Source of the DNA: Paenibacillus sp.
Lineage (GTDB): Bacteria > Bacillota > Bacilli > Paenibacillales > NBRC-103111
Direction of reading: 5' to 3'
Length of the DNA: 64,000 nucleotides
NCBI GenBank assembly: GCA_031180825.1
Contig: JAPSLM010000002.1
Location: 62,001-126,000, forward strand
In this document: positions 55,778 to 62,835 of the stretch, piece by piece
How the letters are laid out: the number at the start of each line of letters is the position of its first letter
How positions within the stretch are numbered: the stretch's first letter is position 1
The notes under the pieces: model-generated
Database searches by the model: none
The model's input: the letters and a program-made list of their open reading frames with translations, nothing else
Told to the model about the DNA's origin: nothing
Made by a program: the position numbers and the translations under genes

Positions 55778-56692
55778 ATGGAACAGGATCACCGTACTTC
55801 CAGGTATGGCCGTGCGGCGGCCTTCGGAGTGCAAATGGCTTACTTGACAATCGGTTGCCTGCTGATGGCAATCAGTTATAACATGTTTCAGCATCCGCAT
55901 CAGATTGCTGCGGGCGGTGTGACCGGCTTGTCCACCGTCCTCGAATATGTAACGGGCTTGAAGCCGGCGATCAGCCAATGGCTGATCAACGTGCCGCTGC
56001 TTCTGGCGGGAGCGGCGGTATTCGGCCGGGGATTTGCGGTCAAAACGGTATTGGGCTCCGTACTGCTGCCTTTATGTATCCTGTTAACCGAAGGCGTGCC
56101 GTCGCTTACGGACAACATGCTGCTGGCCGCTATTTATGGCGGTATTGGGACCGGGCTCGGGCTGGGCTTGATTTTTAAAGGCAACGCCTCCTCCGGCGGG
56201 TTTACGATCGTGGCGCTGCTGCTGAACCGCAAGCTCGGCATCGGGCTGGGGAGGGCGCTGCTGGTCCTGGACTTTGCCGTCATCTTTATGGCTGCCGTTG
56301 TCTTTTCGCCGGAGCAGGCGCTGTATGCATGGATCGGTTTGTTTTTGACCAAAAAGGCGCTGGAATTGGTCCACTCGGCCTCGGACTCCAAGGTAGCCTT
56401 TATCATTACGGATCAAACGCGCGAGGAGACGCTGCGCGCTGCGATTTTGCTGGAATTGGACCGCGGCTTGACCCGGTTCACGAGCCATGGAGGCTATACC
56501 GGGGAACCCCGCGGGGTCCTGATGGTCGTCTTGAGAAATGCCGACATTGCGCCGCTTAAGAACATCGTCAGCACGATAGATCCGCAAGCGTTCGTCATTC
56601 TAAGCGAAGCCAGCGAAGTGTACGGACAAGGGTTCCACAGCTATCCCTTGGTTCCGCAAGCAGGAAGGGACGCATCGAAAGTCTTCTCGTGA
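55778..56692 (+). CDS. YitT-family membrane protein with DUF2179 domain
   Basis: 304 residues. Five or six membrane helices in the first 190 residues, with the family motif QIAAGGVTGLSTVLEY (near 45) and KGNASSGGFTIVALLLNRKLG in part, then a cytosolic DUF2179 domain (about 215-295) ending AFVILSEASEVYGQGF. Members are predicted transporters; substrate unknown. ATG 55778 is chosen over GTG 55766, which lies almost on top of GGGAGAG; neither site is ideal. Confidence 0.85.
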   Translation: MEQDHRTSRYGRAAAFGVQMAYLTIGCLLMAISYNMFQHPHQIAAGGVTGLSTVLEYVTGLKPAISQWLINVPLLLAGAAVFGRGFAVKTVLGSVLLPLCILLTEGVPSLTDNMLLAAIYGGIGTGLGLGLIFKGNASSGGFTIVALLLNRKLGIGLGRALLVLDFAVIFMAAVVFSPEQALYAWIGLFLTKKALELVHSASDSKVAFIITDQTREETLRAAILLELDRGLTRFTSHGGYTGEPRGVLMVVLRNADIAPLKNIVSTIDPQAFVILSEASEVYGQGFHSYPLVPQAGRDASKVFS

Positions 56693-56715
56693 CCTATCGC
56701 GAAGGAGAGATCGAA

Positions 56716-57400
56716 ATGAAAATACGCGAAGTCATTTTGCAATCATCCAATTACGAGGCGGCAAAACGTTTCTATTGCGAGACGCTTCAGCTTCCCCTGC
56801 TTGAAGAGAAGGCGGATTCGATTGTAATTCAGGCGGGAGAATCCAAGCTTATCCTGGTTGCGAATGACGGGGGAACCGGCTTTTTACCACCTCGCCTTCA
56901 CGATTCCCGACAATAAAGCGGACGAAGCGCTGGAATGGGTCCGCAGCAAAGGAATCGAGCCGATTGCCAAAAACGATGCCGTACAATTTCCTTTCCCGAA
57001 TTGGAATGCCACGGCCTTGTATTTCTACGATCCGGACGGCAATCTCGTCGAGTTCATCGCTCATCATTCGCTGAGCAACGCAACCCGCGAACCTTTTTCG
57101 TCCAAGGATCTTGTACGCATCAGCGAGATCGGGCTTCCGGTCGACGATTTGCCGGCGGCTCTTCGGCAGCTGCACGAATTGTTATCGCTTGAAAAGTGGA
57201 GCGGAGACGGCCGGCAATTTGCCGCAGTCGGCAATGTGGAAGGTCTGCTGATCGTTATCGATCACAAGCGCCCTTGGTTCCCGGATGAGCGGATGCCCGG
57301 CATGTTTCCGACGACGGTCAAGCTTCAGACGGAACGCACCGGCAGTATCGAGCTTGGGCCCAAGCCGTACCGGATCGAAAGCGTGAGCGGACAGGCTTGA
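56716..57400 (+). pseudogene. VOC (glyoxalase-like) family gene broken by a frameshift
   Basis: The first part (MKIREVILQSSNYEAAKRFY to SKLILVAND) and the second part (GEPAFYHLAFTIPDN to IELGPKPYRIESVSGQA) are two halves of one vicinal-oxygen-chelate protein of about 228 residues. They are joined by a shift at the GGGGG tract near 56870; removing one G restores a continuous frame. GAAGGAGAG precedes ATG 56716. The first VOC unit has its His/Glu metal ligands in YHLAF and NLVEFIAHH, so the protein would be an enzyme if intact. Sequencing error at the G-run is possible. Confidence 0.75.
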
Positions 57401-57438
57401 TCGACGAAATGAAATTAAACATGGGTTAATTATTTTGA

Positions 57439-57486
57439 AGCGCAAGCCTTCTCGTTGTTACGGGAACTCGGCTGCGCTTTTTTTCA
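57439..57486 (+). terminator. Terminator after the VOC gene
   Basis: AGCGCAAGCC (57439-57448) pairs with GGCTGCGCT (57470-57478) with one bulged base, followed by a T-run. Confidence 0.8.
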
Positions 57487-57574
57487 TTCGTTCATTCCAA
57501 AAATGCATACATATTTGAGTCAGCCGCCGCAATAAAGTAGAAGCGTATTACATTTTAAAACCAAAAGGAGTGAC

Positions 57575-58975
57575 ATGATGAAAGGAATTTTTTGGTCTCG
57601 TTTGCTTTTGGCAGCCAGTCTCTGCTGGGGGACGGGCGCAGGGCTCGCTTTAGCGGCTCCCCCGGAGGCCGGACCCGAAGGCGCCGTCGTCCATGGCTCG
57701 GCCAACGCTATCACCGTGAATGGAGACGCCATATTCAACCACGTTTCGCGCTTGGCCGTCTCCTCAAGGGTAGCCGGGACGCAAAATGAGTACAATGCGG
57801 TGCAGTATATCAAAGGCGAGTTTGAGAAGTACGGCTACACGGTCACCCTCCAGCCGTTTAGCTTCCCCAAATTTAGCGCCCCAAGCAGCATCCAGCTGAC
57901 CATCGAAGGGACGCATGGACTGGCAAGCGAGCAGCTTGCCCCGCAAGCGCTCCAGAATACGCAAGGGGGCGATGTCAGCGGCGAGATTGCCGATGCGAAA
58001 AAAGGAACGCTGCAGGATCTGAAAGGTCTGGAGCTTAAGGGCAAGATAGCTCTGGTCGAAGCTGGCGAAATCGACATCAATGAAAAAATCGCCAACGTCG
58101 CGGATCAAGGCGCCGTGGCCGTCATTCTCTACGATCCTTCCTCCGACGTCCCCGTTTCGGATACCCAATTCAGCACCCTTTCCCTTCCGACCGTCAGCCT
58201 TTCGGGCAAAGACGCGCAAGCCCTGAAGCAAAAGCTGTCGGCAAACGGCGGCCCCCGGGCGCGGCTCAGTGTTCAAGGGGTAGTGACTATGGCCGCCACC
58301 TCCTACAACGTCGTGGCTACGCTGAGGCCCAATACGTCGACGGCGACCAACGATCTGGTAACGGTCGGCGCCCATCACGACTCGGTTGCCGCAGGCCCCG
58401 GAGCCAACGACGACGCTTCCGGCGTAGGCGTGGTGCTGGAGGTTGCGCGGGCCGTCGCGGGCACCCAGCGGGATTCGGAGGTCCGTTTCCTGACCTTCGG
58501 CGCGGAAGAATACGGCTTGTACGGCTCCCAGGCTTATGCCAACTCGCTCAGCTCCGCAGATATCGGCCGGTTCATCGGACATTTTCAGCTCGATATGGTA
58601 GGCAGCAAAAATTCGGGCACTCTGGTCATGTTCACGGTGAACGGGCAGAAAAACGTAGTGACCGACTTGGGCGCGACCTTCGCCTCCAGATTATCCGGAG
58701 TCATTCCGTACGGCCGGTTCGGACGGAGCGATCATGTTCCGTTCTACCAGAGAGGAGTCGCTACCGCTCTGTACAGCCATTCCCCTGCCGAGCCCGAATA
58801 CCATACCCGGTACGACACCATCGATAAAATCAGCAAAGACAAATTGCTTAACGTCGCAACGATTGTCGGCAACTCCGTGTCGGAGATCTTGTCGCCGGCG
58901 ACGCCGTCCTTCAAACGATACAAGGAATTTTTTACGCCGGTGAGCTATCCATTCGACCCGAGACCGCCGGTTTGA
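57575..58975 (+). CDS. Secreted M28-family aminopeptidase with PA domain
   Basis: 466 residues. Signal peptide of about 27 residues ending ALAA. A protease-associated domain (about 120-235) is inserted before the catalytic part, whose two-zinc site residues are in GAHHDSV (near 268), GANDDASG, FGAEEYGL (near 310), DMVG and YHTRYDT (near 413). It should release N-terminal residues from extracellular peptides and may supply the peptide importers encoded upstream. AAAAGGAG precedes ATGs at 57575 and 57578. Monocistronic with a terminator. Confidence 0.9.
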   Translation: MMKGIFWSRLLLAASLCWGTGAGLALAAPPEAGPEGAVVHGSANAITVNGDAIFNHVSRLAVSSRVAGTQNEYNAVQYIKGEFEKYGYTVTLQPFSFPKFSAPSSIQLTIEGTHGLASEQLAPQALQNTQGGDVSGEIADAKKGTLQDLKGLELKGKIALVEAGEIDINEKIANVADQGAVAVILYDPSSDVPVSDTQFSTLSLPTVSLSGKDAQALKQKLSANGGPRARLSVQGVVTMAATSYNVVATLRPNTSTATNDLVTVGAHHDSVAAGPGANDDASGVGVVLEVARAVAGTQRDSEVRFLTFGAEEYGLYGSQAYANSLSSADIGRFIGHFQLDMVGSKNSGTLVMFTVNGQKNVVTDLGATFASRLSGVIPYGRFGRSDHVPFYQRGVATALYSHSPAEPEYHTRYDTIDKISKDKLLNVATIVGNSVSEILSPATPSFKRYKEFFTPVSYPFDPRPPV

Positions 58976-58988
58976 TCCGCTTTACAGG

Positions 58989-59014
58989 GGACTGGGCTTA
59001 GGCCCGGTCCTTTT
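58989..59014 (+). terminator. Terminator after the M28 aminopeptidase gene
   Basis: GGACTGGGC (58989-58997) pairs with GCCCGGTCC (59002-59010), with one G-T pair, then TTTT. A second small hairpin with T's follows at 59022-59050. Confidence 0.85.
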
Positions 59015-59126
59015 CTTATTTCCGCTTAACCGCCGGAAGCGGTATTTTTTAGGGAGGAGGATGTGGTACACTAGTGACAATCGGTACAAATAGGAAAAAT
59101 AGAAAAGAAACGGGAGATGGGATGAG

Positions 59127-59486
59127 ATGGACCTGCTTTACCGGAAAGCCGTGCCGCAGGATAGCCCGGAGATAGCCCGGTTATCCGGTCAATTGGGTTA
59201 TCCCGCCGGGGCAGGGCAAATCGCAGCAAAGTTAACGGCTATTCTGAATGCGGCCGAACATGCCGTGATCGTGGCGGAAGCGCGGAGCAAGCTTGCCGGC
59301 TGGATTCATGCGCACGGGAGATTGTTGGTCGAATCTCCGTCCTACGCCGAAATAGGAGGGCTGATCGTCGATCAGAACTTCAGAGGCAAGCGGAACGGCC
59401 GACAGTTAGTGCGGCATTGTGAGGAGTGGGCAAGAGCAGGATTCGAAAATACGAAGACGCAGCAAGTGTTCCGAAAAGAGCTGTAG
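59127..59486 (+). CDS. GNAT acetyltransferase with an internal deletion
   Basis: 119 residues; family members of this type are near 145-150. The front half is normal: VPQDSPEIARLSGQLGYP, IHAHGRLLVESPSYAEIGGLIVD in part, and the acetyl-CoA loop RGKRNGRQLV. Then HCEEWARA runs directly into GFENTKTQQVFRKEL, which normally follows a further 25 residues or so carrying beta-5 and the catalytic helix (pattern AHxFYEKLGF). The frame is kept, so this is an in-frame deletion, likely inactivating. Confidence 0.72.
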   Translation: MDLLYRKAVPQDSPEIARLSGQLGYPAGAGQIAAKLTAILNAAEHAVIVAEARSKLAGWIHAHGRLLVESPSYAEIGGLIVDQNFRGKRNGRQLVRHCEEWARAGFENTKTQQVFRKEL

Positions 59487-59487
59487 C

Positions 59488-59892
59488 ATGAAAAAAGCAT
59501 TAGCGTTCGCCGCAGCCATGCTGCTTGCCGCAGCCGTCGTTTACGGTATGATCCGGTTGGAAATAGGAGGCCCGGAGCAGCAGCTCGCCCGCGCCATTGA
59601 GAAAGAAGCGTCCAAGGCCGAGAAAGCGGGCACAGCGGTTTATTTGAAGGATCATACGGACTTCGCTTGGGATAAGGCGTACGTCTTTGGGCCCTATACC
59701 GATCCGCGAACCATCAACACTGCTGTGGGTTATAACTGGACCGATCGACATTTATCTTTTGACGATGCCGACCAGATCATCGTTTTTTGCGAGAAAGGCA
59801 AGGTGGTCCGGCATATCCTCTACTCGGGTTCGATGCGCAACAATTTATACGACAGGGCCTTGAGCCCGGAAGAAGCGGTGATTTGGCCGTAG
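59488..59892 (+). CDS. Hypothetical exported or membrane-anchored protein
   Basis: 134 residues starting MKKALAFAAAMLLAAAVVYG, a signal peptide or N-terminal anchor, then a soluble domain with WDKAYVFGPYTDPRT, DADQIIVFCEKGKVV and SPEEAVIW. The pattern is seen in small Bacillales proteins of unknown function. The ATG is 1 bp after the GNAT stop; no strong ribosome site is visible, so translation may be coupled. A terminator follows. Confidence 0.65.
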   Translation: MKKALAFAAAMLLAAAVVYGMIRLEIGGPEQQLARAIEKEASKAEKAGTAVYLKDHTDFAWDKAYVFGPYTDPRTINTAVGYNWTDRHLSFDDADQIIVFCEKGKVVRHILYSGSMRNNLYDRALSPEEAVIWP

Positions 59893-59913
59893 GCCGCCAT
59901 TTCCGTGCGCAGG

Positions 59914-59954
59914 CGCCGGCAGGTTCAGCCGATGAATCTGCCGGCGTTTTTTTT
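59914..59954 (+). terminator. Terminator after the exported hypothetical gene
   Basis: CGCCGGCAG (59914-59922) pairs perfectly with CTGCCGGCG (59938-59946), followed by eight T's. Confidence 0.9.
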
Positions 59955-60118
59955 GTCCGGCTTGGGCTGCGATGCGGATAGCAATGCCGAGTTGACACCC
60001 GCCCGTTCTTAGGAGTACGATTGGGATAGAATTAGTACCTGATCCTATGATTACATAGTAGGCATTCGGAGACTATACATGGAGAGGGTGAGTTAGAAAA
60101 AAGATTGGAGGAAAAACC

Positions 60119-60868
60119 GTGATCCAGTCCAGTATTACGAAAGTGGCCGTGCCCCAGCCGCAGAAGGAGCCTGCCGATTACGCCATCGACGTGACGCCTG
60201 TCCGAAGGACGATTGCCGAGCGTACGCTGCGGAGCGTTAAGGAAGTTCCGCACGCCCTGACGGTCGTCGAAGCGGATGTGACGAATCTGGTCCTGCTGCG
60301 CAGCAAGCTTAAAGACGGGTTTATGCGGCAGGAAGGCGTGAATTTGACGTATCTCGCCTTTTTTATCCAAGCGGTCGTCCGGGCGATCAAGGATTACCCG
60401 CTCATAAACTCCATGTGGGCGGAAGACAAAATTATCGTGAAGCGGGATATCCACCTTTCGCTCCTGGTCGGGACGGAAGACTCGGTGCTGGCCCCGGTCA
60501 TCCGGAATGCCGATCTCCGGAATATTGCCGGACTTGCGCTGGAGATCGACAGGCTGGCTCGATTGACGCGCACGGGGAAGCTGACGCCGGGCGACATGCA
60601 GAGAGGCACGTTCACAGTGAACAATACGGGGGCGTTCGGCTCGATCTCCTCTTACCCGACCGTTAATTATCCGCAGGCCGCTATTTTGACGTTCGAATCG
60701 ATCGTTAAAAAACCGGTTGTCGTGGACGACCGCATCGCCGTGCGCTCGATGGTTTGCTTATGCCTTGCGCTGGACCATCGCATCTTGGACGGAGTCGTTT
60801 GCGGCCGCTTTTTGCAGCGGGTCAAAGAAAATTTGGAGGCGTACGGCCCGGAGGACTCCTTGGATTGA
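60119..60868 (+). CDS. 2-oxoacid dehydrogenase E2 catalytic domain only
   Basis: 249 residues corresponding to the acyltransferase core of E2 proteins: VRRTIAERTLRSVKEVPHAL, NLTYLAFFIQAVVRAI, FTVNNTGAFGSI and the active-site LALDHRILDG (His near 221). The lipoyl domain and the subunit-binding domain that normally precede it (about 180 residues) are absent, and no lipoyl-like sequence lies upstream. GTG 60119 has GGAGG 10 bp before it, so it appears to be expressed in this short form. It may act on another acyl substrate. No E1 or E3 genes are nearby. Confidence 0.8.
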   Translation: MIQSSITKVAVPQPQKEPADYAIDVTPVRRTIAERTLRSVKEVPHALTVVEADVTNLVLLRSKLKDGFMRQEGVNLTYLAFFIQAVVRAIKDYPLINSMWAEDKIIVKRDIHLSLLVGTEDSVLAPVIRNADLRNIAGLALEIDRLARLTRTGKLTPGDMQRGTFTVNNTGAFGSISSYPTVNYPQAAILTFESIVKKPVVVDDRIAVRSMVCLCLALDHRILDGVVCGRFLQRVKENLEAYGPEDSLD

Positions 60869-60895
60869 TAAATAAACATAAGGCTGAGCTTAAAA

Positions 60896-60951
60896 AAAGA
60901 CAGCAGCCGCTTCGGACTTAATATCAAAAGTCCTGGACTGCCGCTGTCTTT
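60896..60951. terminator. Bidirectional terminator between convergent genes
   Basis: AAAGACAGC (60896-60904) pairs with GCTGTCTTT (60943-60951), with inner GGACTT-AAGTCC pairing. A/T runs flank both sides, serving the E2 gene and the ABC-F gene. Confidence 0.82.
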
Positions 60952-60969
60952 ATTCAACTTGCGGCCAAG

Positions 60970-62448
60970 TTACAGCTCAATGATCTTGGTAGCCACATTT
61001 TTGCAAAATTCGCTGTCATGCTCTACAAAAAGAATGGTCGGCGAATGCTCCATCAGCAATTCCTCGATCTGCATGCGGGAAATGACATCGATGAAATTCA
61101 GCGGCTCGTCCCAAATATGCAGATGAACCTTCTCGCAAAGGCTTTTCGCCAGCAGCACTTTCTTCTTTTGGCCGCCGCTGTAGGAGGAGATGTCTTTATC
61201 AAATTGAGTTCTGGAAAAATCAAGCTTTCTTAGAATCGTTTTAAACAGGCTTTCGTCAATTCCGCTGCTTCTGGCGTAGTCCGTTAAATTTCCCTGCAAG
61301 TGCGACGTATCCTGCGAAACATACGATATTTTCAGCTGGCTTCCCTTTCGGAACGTGCCGGTATACGTCATATCCTCGCCGCATAGCAGCTTAATAATAC
61401 TGGATTTACCGGAGCCGTTCGCACCCGAGAGCGCAATTCGCTCCCCTTGCTCGATCGTAAAGCTAATGTCGGTGCAAACTCTCTTTTCTCCGTAATAGAC
61501 GGACACACGGTCCAATTCGGCGAGTTGATGCTGATGAAAAGCCAGTTGGGTAATCTTTAAGCTCTCGGAGTTTTCGATATTTTTCAAAAGCTTCGACTTT
61601 TCTTCAATCGCAGCTTGCTGCCGGTGCTCCATGGCTTTGGACCGTTTCATCATTTTCGCGGCCTTGTGGCCGATGTACCCTTTATCCACCTTGGAACCGG
61701 AATTTCTGGTTCCGTTCTTCGTTTTTTCCACCTCGTGCGACCATTGACTCGTCCGTTTGGACGCTTCCGACAACCGTTTAATGTCTTTTTTCAGCTTGTC
61801 GTTCTCGCCAAGCTCAAAGTGTTCTTGCCTCTGCTTATTTTCCCACCAATCGGAAAAATTGCCTTTTTGAATTTCAATGTTCGTCTTATTGATGGACAGG
61901 ATATGGTCGACGCAGCGATCCAGGAATGACCTGTCGTGAGAGACGAGAATAAAACCGCTTTTCGTATGGAGATACTGGCTGACAAGCTTTCTGGCGTTCA
62001 TATCGAGGTGATTGGTCGGTTCGTCGATCAACAGAAAGCTGTTTTCCTTAAGAAACAAGGCGGCCAGCAGTACTTTCGTTTGCTCGCCATTGGACAAGGA
62101 GGCAAAGGGCCGGTACAAGACATCCTCGGACACTTTGAGCAGCGAAAGCTCGCGCATCAATTCCCAGTGAAGGTAATCCGGCAAAATGCCGCCGATCACA
62201 TCGATTGTATTGTTTTCCTTGTTCTCTACATGGAATGGAAAATACTCAAAGCCGACTTTGGCGGAAATCGTCCCGCCGTATTCGTACTTTCCAAGCAATA
62301 GGTTGAGGAAGGTCGTCTTGCCTCGGCCGTTTCTTCCCGTAAAACCAAGCTTCCAATCCGTATCGATTTGAAAGCTTACGTTCTCGAATAAGTTGTCGTA
62401 ACTGCCGTCATAGGCGAACGTCAGGTTCGTCACGCTGATTAATGACAT
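60970..62448 (-). CDS. ABC-F ATPase, probable antibiotic-resistance (ribosome protection) type
   Basis: 492 residues with two ATP-binding domains and no membrane part. Site 1 has GRNGRGKTT, LSNGEQTK and LLIDEPTNHLD; site 2 has GANGSGKSS, YSGGQKKKVLLAKSL and HIWDEPLNFID. The linker (about 230-310) is rich in Lys and Arg and reaches the ribosome in this family. The sequence pattern is that of Lsa/Vga/VmlR-type proteins that displace lincosamides, pleuromutilins or streptogramins A. ATG 62448 with AGGAGG just upstream is chosen; a longer frame extends into the leader. The 5' leader carries a transcription attenuator, which supports a drug-induced role. Confidence 0.88.
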   Translation of the reverse strand: MSLISVTNLTFAYDGSYDNLFENVSFQIDTDWKLGFTGRNGRGKTTFLNLLLGKYEYGGTISAKVGFEYFPFHVENKENNTIDVIGGILPDYLHWELMRELSLLKVSEDVLYRPFASLSNGEQTKVLLAALFLKENSFLLIDEPTNHLDMNARKLVSQYLHTKSGFILVSHDRSFLDRCVDHILSINKTNIEIQKGNFSDWWENKQRQEHFELGENDKLKKDIKRLSEASKRTSQWSHEVEKTKNGTRNSGSKVDKGYIGHKAAKMMKRSKAMEHRQQAAIEEKSKLLKNIENSESLKITQLAFHQHQLAELDRVSVYYGEKRVCTDISFTIEQGERIALSGANGSGKSSIIKLLCGEDMTYTGTFRKGSQLKISYVSQDTSHLQGNLTDYARSSGIDESLFKTILRKLDFSRTQFDKDISSYSGGQKKKVLLAKSLCEKVHLHIWDEPLNFIDVISRMQIEELLMEHSPTILFVEHDSEFCKNVATKIIEL

Positions 62449-62478
62449 GGAATAGATCCTCCTGTACAAAAATATAAA

Positions 62479-62662
62479 AGCTGCAAGAAAGTTACTTTCC
62501 CGCAGCTCAAATAAATACAGCAAATCCAACCCGATGCCGGGTCAGATAAGGATCTATTGTTTGAGTGAAAAGGTAATGTAACTTTCTTGCATAACAATAA
62601 TAAAACATGCGTTCGTACCGCTTTTTTGTTTTACTATTTTCTTAGCAAGAAAAGTTGTACAT
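62479..62662 (-). promoter_or_regulatory. Transcription attenuator leader of the ABC-F gene
   Basis: Four mutually exclusive segments, in transcript order: 1 at 62645-62656 (sense AACTTTTCTTGC), 2 at 62578-62591 (TGCAAGAAAGTTAC), 3 at 62482-62495 (GTAACTTTCTTGCA) and 4 at 62496-62507. Segments 3 and 4 form a terminator hairpin (AGCTGC...GCAGCT, 62479-62507) followed by TTTTATATTTTT. Segment 2 pairs perfectly over 14 bases with 3, as an antiterminator, or with one bulge with 1. A small hairpin sits at 62529-62542. Confidence 0.78.
62642..62662 (-). CDS. Leader peptide MYNFSC of the ABC-F attenuator
   Basis: ATG 62662 encodes MYNFSC and a stop at 62642. It lies exactly over attenuator segment 1, so a stalled ribosome would free segment 2 to form the antiterminator. 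AAGGG is 3 bp before the ATG, a rather short spacing. Alternative leader frames begin at 62608 (33 codons) and 62592 (MQESYITFSLKQ, 62554-62592), both with weaker ribosome sites. Confidence 0.5.
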   Translation of the reverse strand: MYNFSC

Positions 62663-62697
62663 TATCCCTTTTCAACTCCCGTCATTCATTTAGAGCC

Positions 62698-62726
62698 ATC
62701 TTACCATACCCGTTTGTACATTTCAA
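62698..62726 (-). promoter_or_regulatory. Promoter of the ABC-F gene
   Basis: On the minus strand TTGAAA (62721-62726), 17 bp, TAAGAT (62698-62703). The predicted start near 62690 gives a leader of about 240 nt. It lies back to back with the MFS promoter. Confidence 0.6.
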
Positions 62727-62730
62727 CAAT

Positions 62731-62782
62731 TTGACTTTACGGAAGGGGGGAGGATATAATTTCGAATGACCATTTAGTCATT
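62731..62782 (+). promoter_or_regulatory. Promoter and TetR-type operator of the MFS exporter
   Basis: TTGACT (62731-62736), 18 bp, TATAAT (62755-62760). Just after it is the perfect dyad AATGAC (62765-62770), 6-nt spacer, GTCATT (62777-62782), covering the expected start of transcription, as for TetR-family repression. Confidence 0.65.
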
Positions 62783-62835
62783 TATAGAACCAATGAGTCA
62801 AATGGATTCGGATTCTACAGGAGAGGTGGAACGTT

